A DNA stretch of 64,000 bases from Acidimicrobiales bacterium (GTDB lineage: Bacteria; Actinomycetota; Acidimicrobiia; Acidimicrobiales; Acidimicrobilacustridaceae): the NCBI GenBank assembly GCA_025455885.1, contig JALOLR010000017.1:40192-104191 (forward strand), in the 5' to 3' direction. The position numbers and the translations under genes are program-made. Below, piece by piece: positions 46,810-55,081 of this stretch (positions are counted from its first letter, which is position 1; the number at the start of each line of letters is the position of its first letter). The notes under the pieces are model-generated. The model searched no databases, was not told where the DNA came from, and saw only the letters and a list, made by a program, of their open reading frames with translations.

Positions 46810-48384
46810 ATGGCGATAACCGACACGAGACCCGAGGTCGAGACCGGCGGGGACGCAGAGGTCGACGCCGAGGTCCTCACGACGTCGCCCGAGACGGTCT
46901 TCGGCAGCGGCGACCACCTCACGCTCGGTCGCCTGTGGATCGGTGCTTCCCTGGTGTTCGGCGTCGCCGGTTGGGTGCTCACGGCCCTGGTCGGCGCGAA
47001 CCAGGTCGGCGACGACATCTTCACCGAGCAGGCGGCGTCCACGATGTTCACCCTCGGCCAGCTCGGGCTCGTCCTGTTGGTGCTCGTCCCGCTCATGCTC
47101 GGCATCCTCACGTTCGTCGTCCCGCTGCAGGTCGGCGCCAACACGATCGCCTTCCCCCGCGCAGCCGCACTGGCGTTCTGGACCTGGCTGATCTCGGCCG
47201 GCGTGCTCATCACCGCCAACGCCATCGACGGCGGGTTCGGGGGCGGCCGTCCCGAGGCGGTCGACCTCATGCTCGTCTCGCTCCTCGGCGTCGTGGCGGC
47301 GCTGGTGCTGGGTGCCGTCTGCGTGATCACGACGGCCATCACCCTGCGCACCCCGGGCATGTCGCTCGACCGGGTGCCCGCCACCACCTGGGCGGGGATG
47401 GTCGGCGCCTCGATGTGGGTGCTCAGCCTCCCGATCCTCGCCGCGAACCTGGTGCTCGTCTACATCGACCACCGCTACGGGCGCCCGAGCGACTTCGGTG
47501 TCGGGGCCAACCAGTTCGCCCAGGTCTCGTGGGTGCTCACCCAGCCCCAGACCTACGCGTTCCTGATCCCGGGCCTCGGCATCCTCACCGACCTCTTCAC
47601 CACCCTCGGCGGCACCCGTCAGGCCAACCGGGGCTTCGTGCTCTTCGGCATCGGGGCCTTCGCCGCCTTCAGCTTCGGTGCCTTCGCCCAGCCGTACTTC
47701 TACCCCGACGTGGCCGACCACGCCGTCTGGGCGGGCTACTCGATCCTCATCGTGCTGCCCGTCCTGTTGCTCGTCGGGGCGTGGGCCGCGACGTTGCGAG
47801 CCGGGCGGCCGCCCGCCAAGGCGGCGGTCGGGCTGGGGATCGTCGCCGTCCTGTTGCTCCTGACCGTCGCGGTGGCCGGCGTGCTCCACGTCATCACCCC
47901 GCTCGATCTGCGCCAGTCCGCCGACTTCGCCAACGGCATGCTCGCCCTCGTCGTGGCCGCCGGGCTGAGCGCCGCGACGGCCGGCCTCTACTACTGGTCG
48001 CCCAAGATCCGGGGCCGATTCGCCAACGAGGGGATCGCGAAGCTGTCCGTCCTGGCGTTCCTCGGCGGCGGCGTCCTCGCCGGCCTCCCGCTGCTGGTCC
48101 TCGGGTTCGCCAACCGCTTCGACGGCCTCGCCGACGCCGCCGACGCCCTCAACGGCATCGCCGCCGCAGGGGCCGCCATCATGGCCCTGGCCGTCGCTGC
48201 CGCCGCAGCCGCACTCCTCCTCGGCACCAAGGGCGAGGCGCCCGCCGACGACGCATGGGGCTCGGGCCAGTCGCTCGAGTGGGCCACGGCGTCGCCGCCG
48301 GTGCCCGGCAACTTCGGCGAGCTCCCCGTCGTCGGGTCGCCCGAACCGCTCCTCGACACGGCCGGCACGGCCGAGGAGGCCTGA
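46810..48384 (+). CDS. Cytochrome-c-oxidase-subunit-I-like membrane protein lacking metal ligands
   Basis: 524 aa, about twelve TM helices. Colinear with the genuine CtaD at 51299: FVVPLQVGANTIAFPRAAALAFW against its MPLQIGARDVAFPRINALSFW, LRTPGMSLDRVP against MRAPGMTLMRMP, and YYWSPK against FYWSKA. All six His ligands are replaced by alignment: CtaD H93 to G83, H271 to Q245, H320/H321 to Q294/P295, H406 to N375, H408 to M377. E273 becomes Q247, though Y275 is kept (QPQTY for HPEVY). It cannot bind heme or CuB in the usual way, so it is no oxidase. The frame is intact and in an operon, so it is likely functional as a structural or regulatory subunit. GGAG lies only 2 nt before ATG 46810. Confidence 0.85.
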   Translation: MAITDTRPEVETGGDAEVDAEVLTTSPETVFGSGDHLTLGRLWIGASLVFGVAGWVLTALVGANQVGDDIFTEQAASTMFTLGQLGLVLLVLVPLMLGILTFVVPLQVGANTIAFPRAAALAFWTWLISAGVLITANAIDGGFGGGRPEAVDLMLVSLLGVVAALVLGAVCVITTAITLRTPGMSLDRVPATTWAGMVGASMWVLSLPILAANLVLVYIDHRYGRPSDFGVGANQFAQVSWVLTQPQTYAFLIPGLGILTDLFTTLGGTRQANRGFVLFGIGAFAAFSFGAFAQPYFYPDVADHAVWAGYSILIVLPVLLLVGAWAATLRAGRPPAKAAVGLGIVAVLLLLTVAVAGVLHVITPLDLRQSADFANGMLALVVAAGLSAATAGLYYWSPKIRGRFANEGIAKLSVLAFLGGGVLAGLPLLVLGFANRFDGLADAADALNGIAAAGAAIMALAVAAAAAALLLGTKGEAPADDAWGSGQSLEWATASPPVPGNFGELPVVGSPEPLLDTAGTAEEA

Positions 48385-48386
48385 CG

Positions 48387-48983
48387 ATGGTCGCCGTCAC
48401 CCGTTCCCTCCCACCGGCGCCGCCCGTCCAGCGTCCGCGGGTGCTCATGGTCGGCACCGCGTTCACCGTCGCGGCCGCCACGATGGCGCTCCTCGCACTG
48501 CTCGCCATCTACCTGACCGAGCGGTCCGCGGTGCTCGCCGTGGGCGACACCTGGCTCCCGGACGGCGTCGTCATCCCGCTCAGCCAACCCAACATCATGA
48601 TGGCCACCCTGCTGATGGGGGTCATCTCGGTCCAGTGGGCCGTGTACGCCATCGCCCGCGACGACCGCGTCAACGCCTACCTGGCGCTCGGCCTGACCCT
48701 CGTCTTCGGGATCATGGTCGTCGTCATGACGAGCTACCTCTACTCGATCATGGGTCTCGACGTCGCCGCCAACCCCCAGTCGGTGCTCATCTACGCCGTC
48801 ACCGGCGGGCACCTGGTGTTCCTGATCGCCACCATGGTCTTCCTGGCCCTCATGGCCATCCGGGCCCTCGGCGGCCAGTTCACCAGCCGCCAGCACGACG
48901 GCATCTCCGCCGCGGCCCTGGCGTGGCACGTGCAGACCGCAGTGTTCTTCGTCATCTGGCTCGCCATCTACATCACCAAGTAG
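48387..48983 (+). CDS. Cytochrome-c-oxidase-subunit-III-like membrane protein
   Basis: 198 aa, five TM helices. It follows the subunit III plan: IMMATLLMGVISVQWAVYAIARDDR matches the helix-loop before ERADHHR in CtaE, and the C-terminal AAALAWHVQTAVFFVIWLAIYITK matches VVGLYWHFVDIVWILIFAIVYLIP. It pairs with the ligand-less subunit-I-like protein (2-nt gap, ribosome-binding GGAGG at the end of that gene), so the two probably form one membrane complex. The N-terminus is longer and unlike CtaE. Confidence 0.82.
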   Translation: MVAVTRSLPPAPPVQRPRVLMVGTAFTVAAATMALLALLAIYLTERSAVLAVGDTWLPDGVVIPLSQPNIMMATLLMGVISVQWAVYAIARDDRVNAYLALGLTLVFGIMVVVMTSYLYSIMGLDVAANPQSVLIYAVTGGHLVFLIATMVFLALMAIRALGGQFTSRQHDGISAAALAWHVQTAVFFVIWLAIYITK

Positions 48984-48990
48984 GCCGACC

Positions 48991-49845
48991 GTGCTCCGAT
49001 CCCGCGCCTTCACCCCTGCCTTCCGCTTCTTCGCCGGCCTGTCCGTCCTGGCCCTCGTGTCGGCTTTCGTGGCCGGCTTCACCAGCGAGGCCCAGGACCC
49101 GATCGACCGCGTGCTGGGACCGCTCTCGATGGGCTGGAAGGGGGGCGTGGGCAACCACGTCGCCTACGTGGCCTTCCTCTCGCTGTTCGCCGTCTCCGCC
49201 GCCCTGGCCGGGATCCTCGTCGCCTTCCGGGACGCCGACCCGGAGGCCGAGGCCGAGGTGGTCCGCACCGACAGCGTGCCCCTGACGCGGGCCCCGGCGG
49301 GCATGAACTACCTCCCCGCCTTCGCGGCGGTCGGGCTGGCCGTCGTGCTCATCGGTATGGCCACGGCGAGCACAGGGCTGGCGCTCGCCGGCGTCGCGTT
49401 CCTCGTCATCATCGGCTTCACCTGGACGCTGCGCACGTGGGCCGAGCGCGCCACCGGCGACGACGCCACCAACGCGGAGCTCTACCACCGCATCATCGAC
49501 CCGTTGCGGGTCCCGGTGGTGGCGATCATCGCGGTGGGTGTCGTGGTCATCGGCGTGTCCCGGGTCCTGCTCGCCGTCTCCAAGACGGGTTCGGTGGTCG
49601 TCTTCTCGCTCATCGCCATCACCATCTTCTCCATCACCGTCCTCCTGGCGTTCGTCCCCCGCTCGGGGCGCTACGTGCTCACCGGGCTGGTGGTGCTGGG
49701 GGCCGTCCTGGTCATCGCCGGCGGCATCATCGGCGCGGTCGCCGGTGAGCGTGAGTTCGAGAAGCACGGCTCGGAGCCGACCGAGGAGCCGGCGGCCGGG
49801 GAGTCGGTCGAGAGCAGCATGGCCCCGATCGTGGTCACCTCGTGA
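48991..49845 (+). CDS. Seven-TM membrane protein of unknown function in the oxidase-like block
   Basis: 284 aa, about seven hydrophobic helices and a charged Glu-rich C-terminal tail (REFEKHGSEPTEEPAAGES). The first external stretch has EAQDPIDRVLGPLSMGWKGGVGNHVAYV; a cytoplasmic loop has DPEAEAEVVRTDSVPLTRAPAGMNYLP. No recognised family and no metal-binding motif. GTG 48991 lies 7 nt after the subunit-III-like gene, so it is the third member of that transcript. It could be an accessory subunit of the ligand-less complex or an assembly factor. Confidence 0.7.
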   Translation: MLRSRAFTPAFRFFAGLSVLALVSAFVAGFTSEAQDPIDRVLGPLSMGWKGGVGNHVAYVAFLSLFAVSAALAGILVAFRDADPEAEAEVVRTDSVPLTRAPAGMNYLPAFAAVGLAVVLIGMATASTGLALAGVAFLVIIGFTWTLRTWAERATGDDATNAELYHRIIDPLRVPVVAIIAVGVVVIGVSRVLLAVSKTGSVVVFSLIAITIFSITVLLAFVPRSGRYVLTGLVVLGAVLVIAGGIIGAVAGEREFEKHGSEPTEEPAAGESVESSMAPIVVTS

Positions 49846-50033
49846 ACGCCGGTCGCCCCTCGGCCCCCTGCCCGTCGCGCGTGGGTGACGGGAGAGTCAG
49901 CGCCGGAGTGGCGCGCCGTTCCGGACATGGGCGACACTTCATTCGGTTCAGCACCGCTCGTCGTCACCAGAGGGCCTGTCGCCCGAGTCCGACCGCCTCG
50001 CCGTCGTTCGGCCCCGCCCTCCGAGGAGAGTAG

Positions 50034-51236
50034 ATGTCACGCCGTTCCGTCGTCGTCAGGGTCCTGCAGATCGTGACCCTGGCCGTCGTCACCGTGTTGT
50101 TCGTGGCCCTGATCGTGGCGGCGTTCTTCAACGACGACAAGCCCCTCACCACCCTGCGACCCGAGGGGCCGTCGGCGCAGTCGATCCAGGACCTCATGGG
50201 TCCCGTCTTCTTCATCGCCCTCCTCGTGGGCCTCGCCGTCTTCGGCGTGGTCTTCGCCGCCATCTTCAAGTTCCGCGAGCGTGACTCCGACGATCCCGAG
50301 CAGTTCCCCGACCAGATCCACGGTCGCACGGGCCTCGAGATCGGGTGGACGATCCTCCCCGCCCTCATCCTGGCCGGCGTGGCGGTGGCCACCGTCATCA
50401 CCATCATCGAGCTCGAGTCCCGCGAACCCGACGCGCTCAAGGTCGAGGTCTACGGCCAGCAGTGGTGGTGGGGCTACAGGTACGACCTGAACGACGACGG
50501 GATCTTCGAGATCGACACGGCGACCGAGATGGTCATCCCGGTCGGCCGACAGGTCGACCTGAAGGTCGCCTCCAACGACGTGATCCACTCGTTCTGGATC
50601 CCCGGGCTGAACGGGAAGAAGGACGCAGTGCCGGGTCAGCTCAACGACCTGAAGATCGAGGCCGACGTCGAGGGCGTGTTCCTCGGGCAGTGCACCGAGT
50701 TCTGCGGCCTGTCCCACGCCAACATGCGGATGCTCGTGCGGTCGGTGCCCACCGAGACGTTCGACGAGTGGGCCGACAACCAGGTCCAGGACCAACGGGC
50801 CGAGCCGACCGACCCGGTTGCCGCCGAGGGCAAGGCCGTGTTCACGGCCCTGTGCGCCCAGTGCCACGTGATCGACGGGGTGAACGACGACCCGGAGGCG
50901 GCGCCGGTCCCGCTCGTGGCGGGTGTGGCACCGAACCTCACCCACTTCATGACGCGCGGCACGTTCGCCGGCTCGATCTTCAACCTCTACGCGCCCGACG
51001 GCGAGCCGGTCGCCGGCGACCCGGAGCTGACCGCCAATCCGGGCGACCCGGGTGACGCGCTCGTCGGCGGTCCCGTCGACACCGAACGGGTCAACCGGGC
51101 GGTGCTCGAGGCATGGCTGCGGAACCCTCCGGCGATGAAGCCGGCCTACGCCCAGGGAGGCCGGGGCATGCCGAACCTGGCGCTCACCGAGGAGCAGATC
51201 GACCAGCTCGTGGCCTACCTCTACACGCTGAACTGA
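50034..51236 (+). CDS. ctaC: Cytochrome c oxidase subunit II with fused cytochrome c (caa3 type)
   Basis: 400 aa. Two TM helices bracket residues about 10-125; the CuA domain follows with VYGQQWWWGY, H185 in VIHSFWIPG, C220 and C224 in QCTEFCGLSHANM, H228 and M231. A C-terminal cytochrome c domain has CAQCH at 274-278 and a Met-containing GRGMPNL as possible distal ligand. This makes it a caa3-type oxidase that can take electrons from its own heme c. No lipobox is seen. ATG 50034 has GGAG 6 nt upstream. First gene of ctaC-D-E-F. Confidence 0.96.
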   Translation: MSRRSVVVRVLQIVTLAVVTVLFVALIVAAFFNDDKPLTTLRPEGPSAQSIQDLMGPVFFIALLVGLAVFGVVFAAIFKFRERDSDDPEQFPDQIHGRTGLEIGWTILPALILAGVAVATVITIIELESREPDALKVEVYGQQWWWGYRYDLNDDGIFEIDTATEMVIPVGRQVDLKVASNDVIHSFWIPGLNGKKDAVPGQLNDLKIEADVEGVFLGQCTEFCGLSHANMRMLVRSVPTETFDEWADNQVQDQRAEPTDPVAAEGKAVFTALCAQCHVIDGVNDDPEAAPVPLVAGVAPNLTHFMTRGTFAGSIFNLYAPDGEPVAGDPELTANPGDPGDALVGGPVDTERVNRAVLEAWLRNPPAMKPAYAQGGRGMPNLALTEEQIDQLVAYLYTLN

Positions 51237-51298
51237 CGTGACCCCCGCCGCCCTCGCCCTCATCTCGCCGCCGACGATCCTCGCAACCGGAGCACTCA

Positions 51299-53341
51299 AT
51301 GGCCATCACTGATGCAGGTCCGCTCGCCCTCCCGACGGGGGACGGCGGGTCGGACTTCAAGCCTGCCGGCGTGTTCACGCGCCCGACCGCGTCAACCGGC
51401 TGGCGGTCGTGGTTGACGACCGTCGACCACAAGAAGATCGGCATCATGTACGGCGCGGCCGCGCTGGTGTTCTTCATCATCGGTGGCGTCGAGGCGCTGC
51501 TCATCCGGGTGCAGCTGTGGGCGCCGCGGGGCACGCTGCTCAGCGCCGACCTGTACAACCAGGTCTTCACGATGCACGGCACGACCATGGTCTTCCTGGT
51601 CGTCATGCCCATCGGCGCCGCGTTCGCGAACTACCTGATGCCCCTGCAGATCGGCGCACGGGACGTGGCCTTCCCGCGCATCAACGCGCTGAGCTTCTGG
51701 GTGTTCCTCTTCGCCGGCATCTTCATCAACTCGAGCTGGTTGCTCGGCGGCGGCGCCGACGGGGGATGGTTCAACTACGCGCCCAACAACGGGGTGATCT
51801 TCTCCCCGACCCACGGGATCGACTACTGGAACCTCGGTCTCCTCATCGCCGGTATCGCCTCGCTGGCCGGCGCGGTGAACCTGATCGTGACCGTTCTCAA
51901 CATGCGGGCCCCGGGGATGACCCTGATGCGCATGCCGGTGTTCACCTGGATGACCCTGGTCACCCAGTTCCTGCTCCTGTTCGCCATCCCGGTCCTGACC
52001 TCGGCGCAGGTCCTGCTCATGATGGACCGCCTCTTCGACGCCAACTTCTTCAACGTCGCCAAGGGCGCGAGCCCGTTGCTCTGGGAGCACCTGTTCTGGA
52101 TCTTCGGGCACCCCGAGGTCTACCTGATGATCCTCCCGGCGTTCGGCCTCGTGTCCGAGATGCTCCCCACCTTCTCCCGCAAGCCCATCTTCGGCTACCC
52201 GTTCATCGTCTTCTCCGGCGTCGCCATCGGGTTCATGGGCTTCGGCGTGTGGGCCCACCACATGTTCGTCTCGGGCATCGGACCGATCTCGGTCACGACC
52301 TTCTCGCTCACGACGATGTTCATCGCCGTGCCCACCGGCGTGAAGATCCTGAACTGGACCGCCACCATGTGGGGCGGGAAGCTCCGGTTCACCTCGCCGA
52401 TGCTCTTCTCCATCGGGTTGGTCACGATGTTCACCCTGGGCGGCCTCTCCGGCGTCACCCACGCCATCGCCCCCGGTGACACCCAGCAGACCGACACCTA
52501 CTACATCGTCGCCCACTTCCACTACGTCCTCTTCGGCGGGGCGTTCTTCGGCTTCGTCGGCGGCATGTACTTCTACTGGTCGAAGGCCTTCGGCTACATG
52601 CTGAACGAGACCCTGGGCAAGGCCCACTTCTGGTTCATGCTGCTCGGCTTCAACCTCACGTTCGCCCCGATGCACGTGCTCGGGCTCCAGGGGATGAGCC
52701 GGCGCATCTACACCTATGACGCCGGCTACGGGTTCGAGTTCTGGAACAAGGTCGCCACGATCGGCGCCTTTATCCTGGCCAGCAGCATCGCCCTGTTCGT
52801 CTTCAACATCTTCTACAGCAAGGTGAAGGCCAAGAGCCTCCCGCCGGTGCAGGCCGACCCGTGGGACGGCAGGACGATCGAGTGGATGACCCCCTCACCG
52901 GTGCCGGCCTACAACTTCGACCCGATCCCCACCGTCACCCGGGTCGACGACTTCTGGTACCGCAAGTACGGCGAGACCAAGGATGGCGCCCTGGTGCGCA
53001 TCGCCGACACCGAGGACGTCGTGCAGAAGCGCTCCGACGGCAAGCACATCCACCTCCCGTCACCGTCCTACTGGCCGATCGTGGTCGCCTTCGGCCTGCC
53101 GATCGTCGCCTACGGGTTGCTCTACACCCTGTGGCTCTCGCTGATCGGTGGCATCATCGTCGTCGGTGGGCTGTTCGGCTGGGCCCTCGAACCGCCGGAC
53201 GACCCGGCGGCGGCCCACGACGACGACCACGCGCCGGGCGGTGCCTCCGCCTCGGGCAGCGAGCTCGACACCGCCGAGTCCACCGAGGAGCCCGCCGACG
53301 AGGCGGACGTCTCCGACAAGGAGGTGGCTCCCGTTGGCTGA
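51299..53341 (+). CDS. ctaD: Cytochrome c oxidase subunit I CtaD
   Basis: 680 aa. Catalytic subunit reducing O2 and pumping protons. All ligands are present: H93 (TMHGT) and H408 for low-spin heme a, H406 (HFHYV) for heme a3, H271 (HPEVY), H320 and H321 (AHHMF) for CuB, and the cross-link Tyr275. The E273 of HPEVY marks an A-type enzyme. About 110 C-terminal residues extend beyond the usual core and hold two more TM helices (SYWPIVVAFGLPIVAYG and IGGIIVVGGLFGWALEP) and an acidic tail. ATG 51299. The stop overlaps the TTG start of ctaE by 8 bp. Confidence 0.97.
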   Translation: MAITDAGPLALPTGDGGSDFKPAGVFTRPTASTGWRSWLTTVDHKKIGIMYGAAALVFFIIGGVEALLIRVQLWAPRGTLLSADLYNQVFTMHGTTMVFLVVMPIGAAFANYLMPLQIGARDVAFPRINALSFWVFLFAGIFINSSWLLGGGADGGWFNYAPNNGVIFSPTHGIDYWNLGLLIAGIASLAGAVNLIVTVLNMRAPGMTLMRMPVFTWMTLVTQFLLLFAIPVLTSAQVLLMMDRLFDANFFNVAKGASPLLWEHLFWIFGHPEVYLMILPAFGLVSEMLPTFSRKPIFGYPFIVFSGVAIGFMGFGVWAHHMFVSGIGPISVTTFSLTTMFIAVPTGVKILNWTATMWGGKLRFTSPMLFSIGLVTMFTLGGLSGVTHAIAPGDTQQTDTYYIVAHFHYVLFGGAFFGFVGGMYFYWSKAFGYMLNETLGKAHFWFMLLGFNLTFAPMHVLGLQGMSRRIYTYDAGYGFEFWNKVATIGAFILASSIALFVFNIFYSKVKAKSLPPVQADPWDGRTIEWMTPSPVPAYNFDPIPTVTRVDDFWYRKYGETKDGALVRIADTEDVVQKRSDGKHIHLPSPSYWPIVVAFGLPIVAYGLLYTLWLSLIGGIIVVGGLFGWALEPPDDPAAAHDDDHAPGGASASGSELDTAESTEEPADEADVSDKEVAPVG

Positions 53342-53966
53342 GACCGTCACCTCGCACCTGAGCGGCGCGTCCGCTGACGCTCATGCCCCGGTGGCCCACA
53401 TCGAGCACGACACCAACACCGGCATCTCCAACACCAAGCTGGCGATGTGGCTGTTCCTGGCCTCCGAGTGCCTGCTGTTCGGGGGCCTCATCACCACCTA
53501 CCTCCTCTACCGCGATCCGCTCGAGGGGCCGAGCGGGGAGGACCTCTTCGACATCCCGTTCACCTCGGCGTCGTCGTTCGTGCTGTTGATGAGCTCGCTC
53601 ACGATGGTGCTGGCCGTGTCGGCCATCGAGCGGGCCGACCACCACCGGATGCGGGTGTGGCTCGGCGCCACCGCGCTGCTCGGCGCCACCTTCATCGCCG
53701 GGCAGGTCTACGAGTTCACCGCCTTCGTGCGTGAAGGCCTCGGTTTCACGACCAGCCGCTTCAGCTCGGCCTTCTACACTCTCACCGGCTTCCACGGCGT
53801 GCACGTCACCATCGGCATCATCATGTTGATGGCGCTGCTGCTGCTGTCCATCCGCGGGAACCTCCCCGAACACCGCTCCGAGACGGTCGAGGTCGTCGGC
53901 CTGTACTGGCACTTTGTCGACATCGTCTGGATCCTGATCTTCGCGATCGTCTACCTGATCCCGTAG
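53334..53966 (+). CDS. ctaE: Cytochrome c oxidase subunit III CtaE
   Basis: 210 aa, five TM helices. KLAMWLFLASECLLFGGLITTYLLYR, ERADHHRMRVWLGATALLGATFIAGQ, GFHGVHVTIGIIMLMALLLL and YWHFVDIVWILIFAIVYLIP are standard subunit III. The start is TTG 53334, with GGAGG 9 nt upstream, inside the end of ctaD. Terminal Pro-stop is 8 nt before ctaF. Binds CtaD and may protect the O2 entry path. Confidence 0.95.
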   Translation: MAETVTSHLSGASADAHAPVAHIEHDTNTGISNTKLAMWLFLASECLLFGGLITTYLLYRDPLEGPSGEDLFDIPFTSASSFVLLMSSLTMVLAVSAIERADHHRMRVWLGATALLGATFIAGQVYEFTAFVREGLGFTTSRFSSAFYTLTGFHGVHVTIGIIMLMALLLLSIRGNLPEHRSETVEVVGLYWHFVDIVWILIFAIVYLIP

Positions 53967-53974
53967 GAGACCCG

Positions 53975-54349
53975 ATGAGCACCACCATCTCCCCGCACGA
54001 TCCCGTCCCCACCGAGGTGCTCGACGGTGCCGTCGCGCCGTACTCCCGGGACAAGGTGTACGTGTTCACGGCCATCTTCCTGGCGGTGGTCACCGTGGTC
54101 GAGGTCCTCGCCGTCGAAGTACCCGACTTCCCGCTGTGGTCGGGCAGCCTCCTCGTTCCGGTGCTGTTGCTGTTGATGGGCGTGAAGTTCTTCACCGTGG
54201 CGTGGATCTTCATGCACCTCAAGTTCGACAAGCCCATCCTGACCTGGGCGTTCTACTCGGGGCTGTTCGTGGCGCTCGGCGTGTACATCGCCATGCTGGC
54301 CATGTTCCGGCTCTGGGGTGGCGACTCCGCCGTCGCCGTCGACGGCTGA
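53975..54349 (+). CDS. ctaF: Cytochrome c oxidase subunit IV
   Basis: 124 aa, three TM helices: VFTAIFLAVVTVVEVLAVEV, LLVPVLLLLMGVKFFTVAWIFMHLKFDKP (the conserved FMHLKFD) and TWAFYSGLFVALGVYIAMLAM. Bacterial subunit IV assists assembly of the CtaD active site. It closes the ctaC-D-E-F operon; its stop directly abuts the stop of the convergent ABC permease gene (TGA/TCA). Confidence 0.92.
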   Translation: MSTTISPHDPVPTEVLDGAVAPYSRDKVYVFTAIFLAVVTVVEVLAVEVPDFPLWSGSLLVPVLLLLMGVKFFTVAWIFMHLKFDKPILTWAFYSGLFVALGVYIAMLAMFRLWGGDSAVAVDG

Positions 54350-55081
54350 TCAGGGTTCCCAGCGGAAGAATCGCCCCGCGGCGAGCGGAGCGACCACTGC
54401 CCACACGACGAGTACGACCCACGCCGTGCCGCCGGCCGGGGCTCCCTCCCGGAGGGTGGCCTGCAGCGTGGTGCTGAGCGCCGCCGCCGGGAGGAGCTCG
54501 CCGACGCCGGCCATGGGCCCCGGCAGCTCCTCGAGCGGGATCACCATGCCGCCGGTCAGGAGCAGCACGAGGTAGAGGCCGTTGGTGACGGCGAGGTTCA
54601 CCGTCCCGCGCAGCGTGCCTGCGAGCACCAGGCCGATGCCGCCGAAGGCGAGCGCCCCGAGTCCGATCGCGCCGATGGCGAGCACCGCTCGGGGGTCGGG
54701 TGACCAGCCGAGGGCGGCGCCGACGGCGGCGACCACCACGACCTGGATGGCGAGCAGCGCCAGGACCATGAGGATCTTCGCGGTGACCCAACGGCCCCGA
54801 CCCAGCGGCGTGGTGCCGAGGCGCTTGAGGACCCCGTACTGGCGCTCGAAGCCGGTGCTGATGCCGAGGCTCACCATCGCGCTCGACATCACGGCGAGGG
54901 CCAGCACCCCGGGGGTGAGGAAGTCGACCGCGTCGTCGACCCCGTCGGGGAGCGGGAGGACGTCGACCGTCGAGAAGAACACCAGGAGCAGGACCGGGAT
55001 GGCGATCGCCACGAGGAGCTGCTCGCCGTTGCGCAGGTTCAGGCGCAGCTCGGTGCGCGCCTGGGTGACGAGGGCGTTCAC
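54350..55081 (-). CDS. ABC-2 type transporter permease
   Basis: 243 aa, six TM helices with VAIAIPVLLLVFFS, the amphipathic ISTGFERQYGVLKRLGTTPLGRGRWVTAK loop (the ERE.GTL.RL-type coupling helix), and TGGMVIPLEELPGPM near the last helices. Membrane half of an exporter whose ATPase is just upstream (GTGA overlap at 55081-55078). Substrate could be a drug or lipid-linked glycan; sequence does not decide. Confidence 0.9.
   Translation of the reverse strand: MNALVTQARTELRLNLRNGEQLLVAIAIPVLLLVFFSTVDVLPLPDGVDDAVDFLTPGVLALAVMSSAMVSLGISTGFERQYGVLKRLGTTPLGRGRWVTAKILMVLALLAIQVVVVAAVGAALGWSPDPRAVLAIGAIGLGALAFGGIGLVLAGTLRGTVNLAVTNGLYLVLLLTGGMVIPLEELPGPMAGVGELLPAAALSTTLQATLREGAPAGGTAWVVLVVWAVVAPLAAGRFFRWEP

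Noticed and set aside
45682..47889. A 735-aa minus-strand frame over ctaB and the oxidase-like gene
   Set aside because: Antisense of two well-supported membrane-protein genes; composition is charged low-complexity.
46810..48384. Calling the subunit-I-like protein a cbb3, quinol oxidase or nitric-oxide reductase
   Set aside because: All those families keep the six His ligands; none of them is present here.
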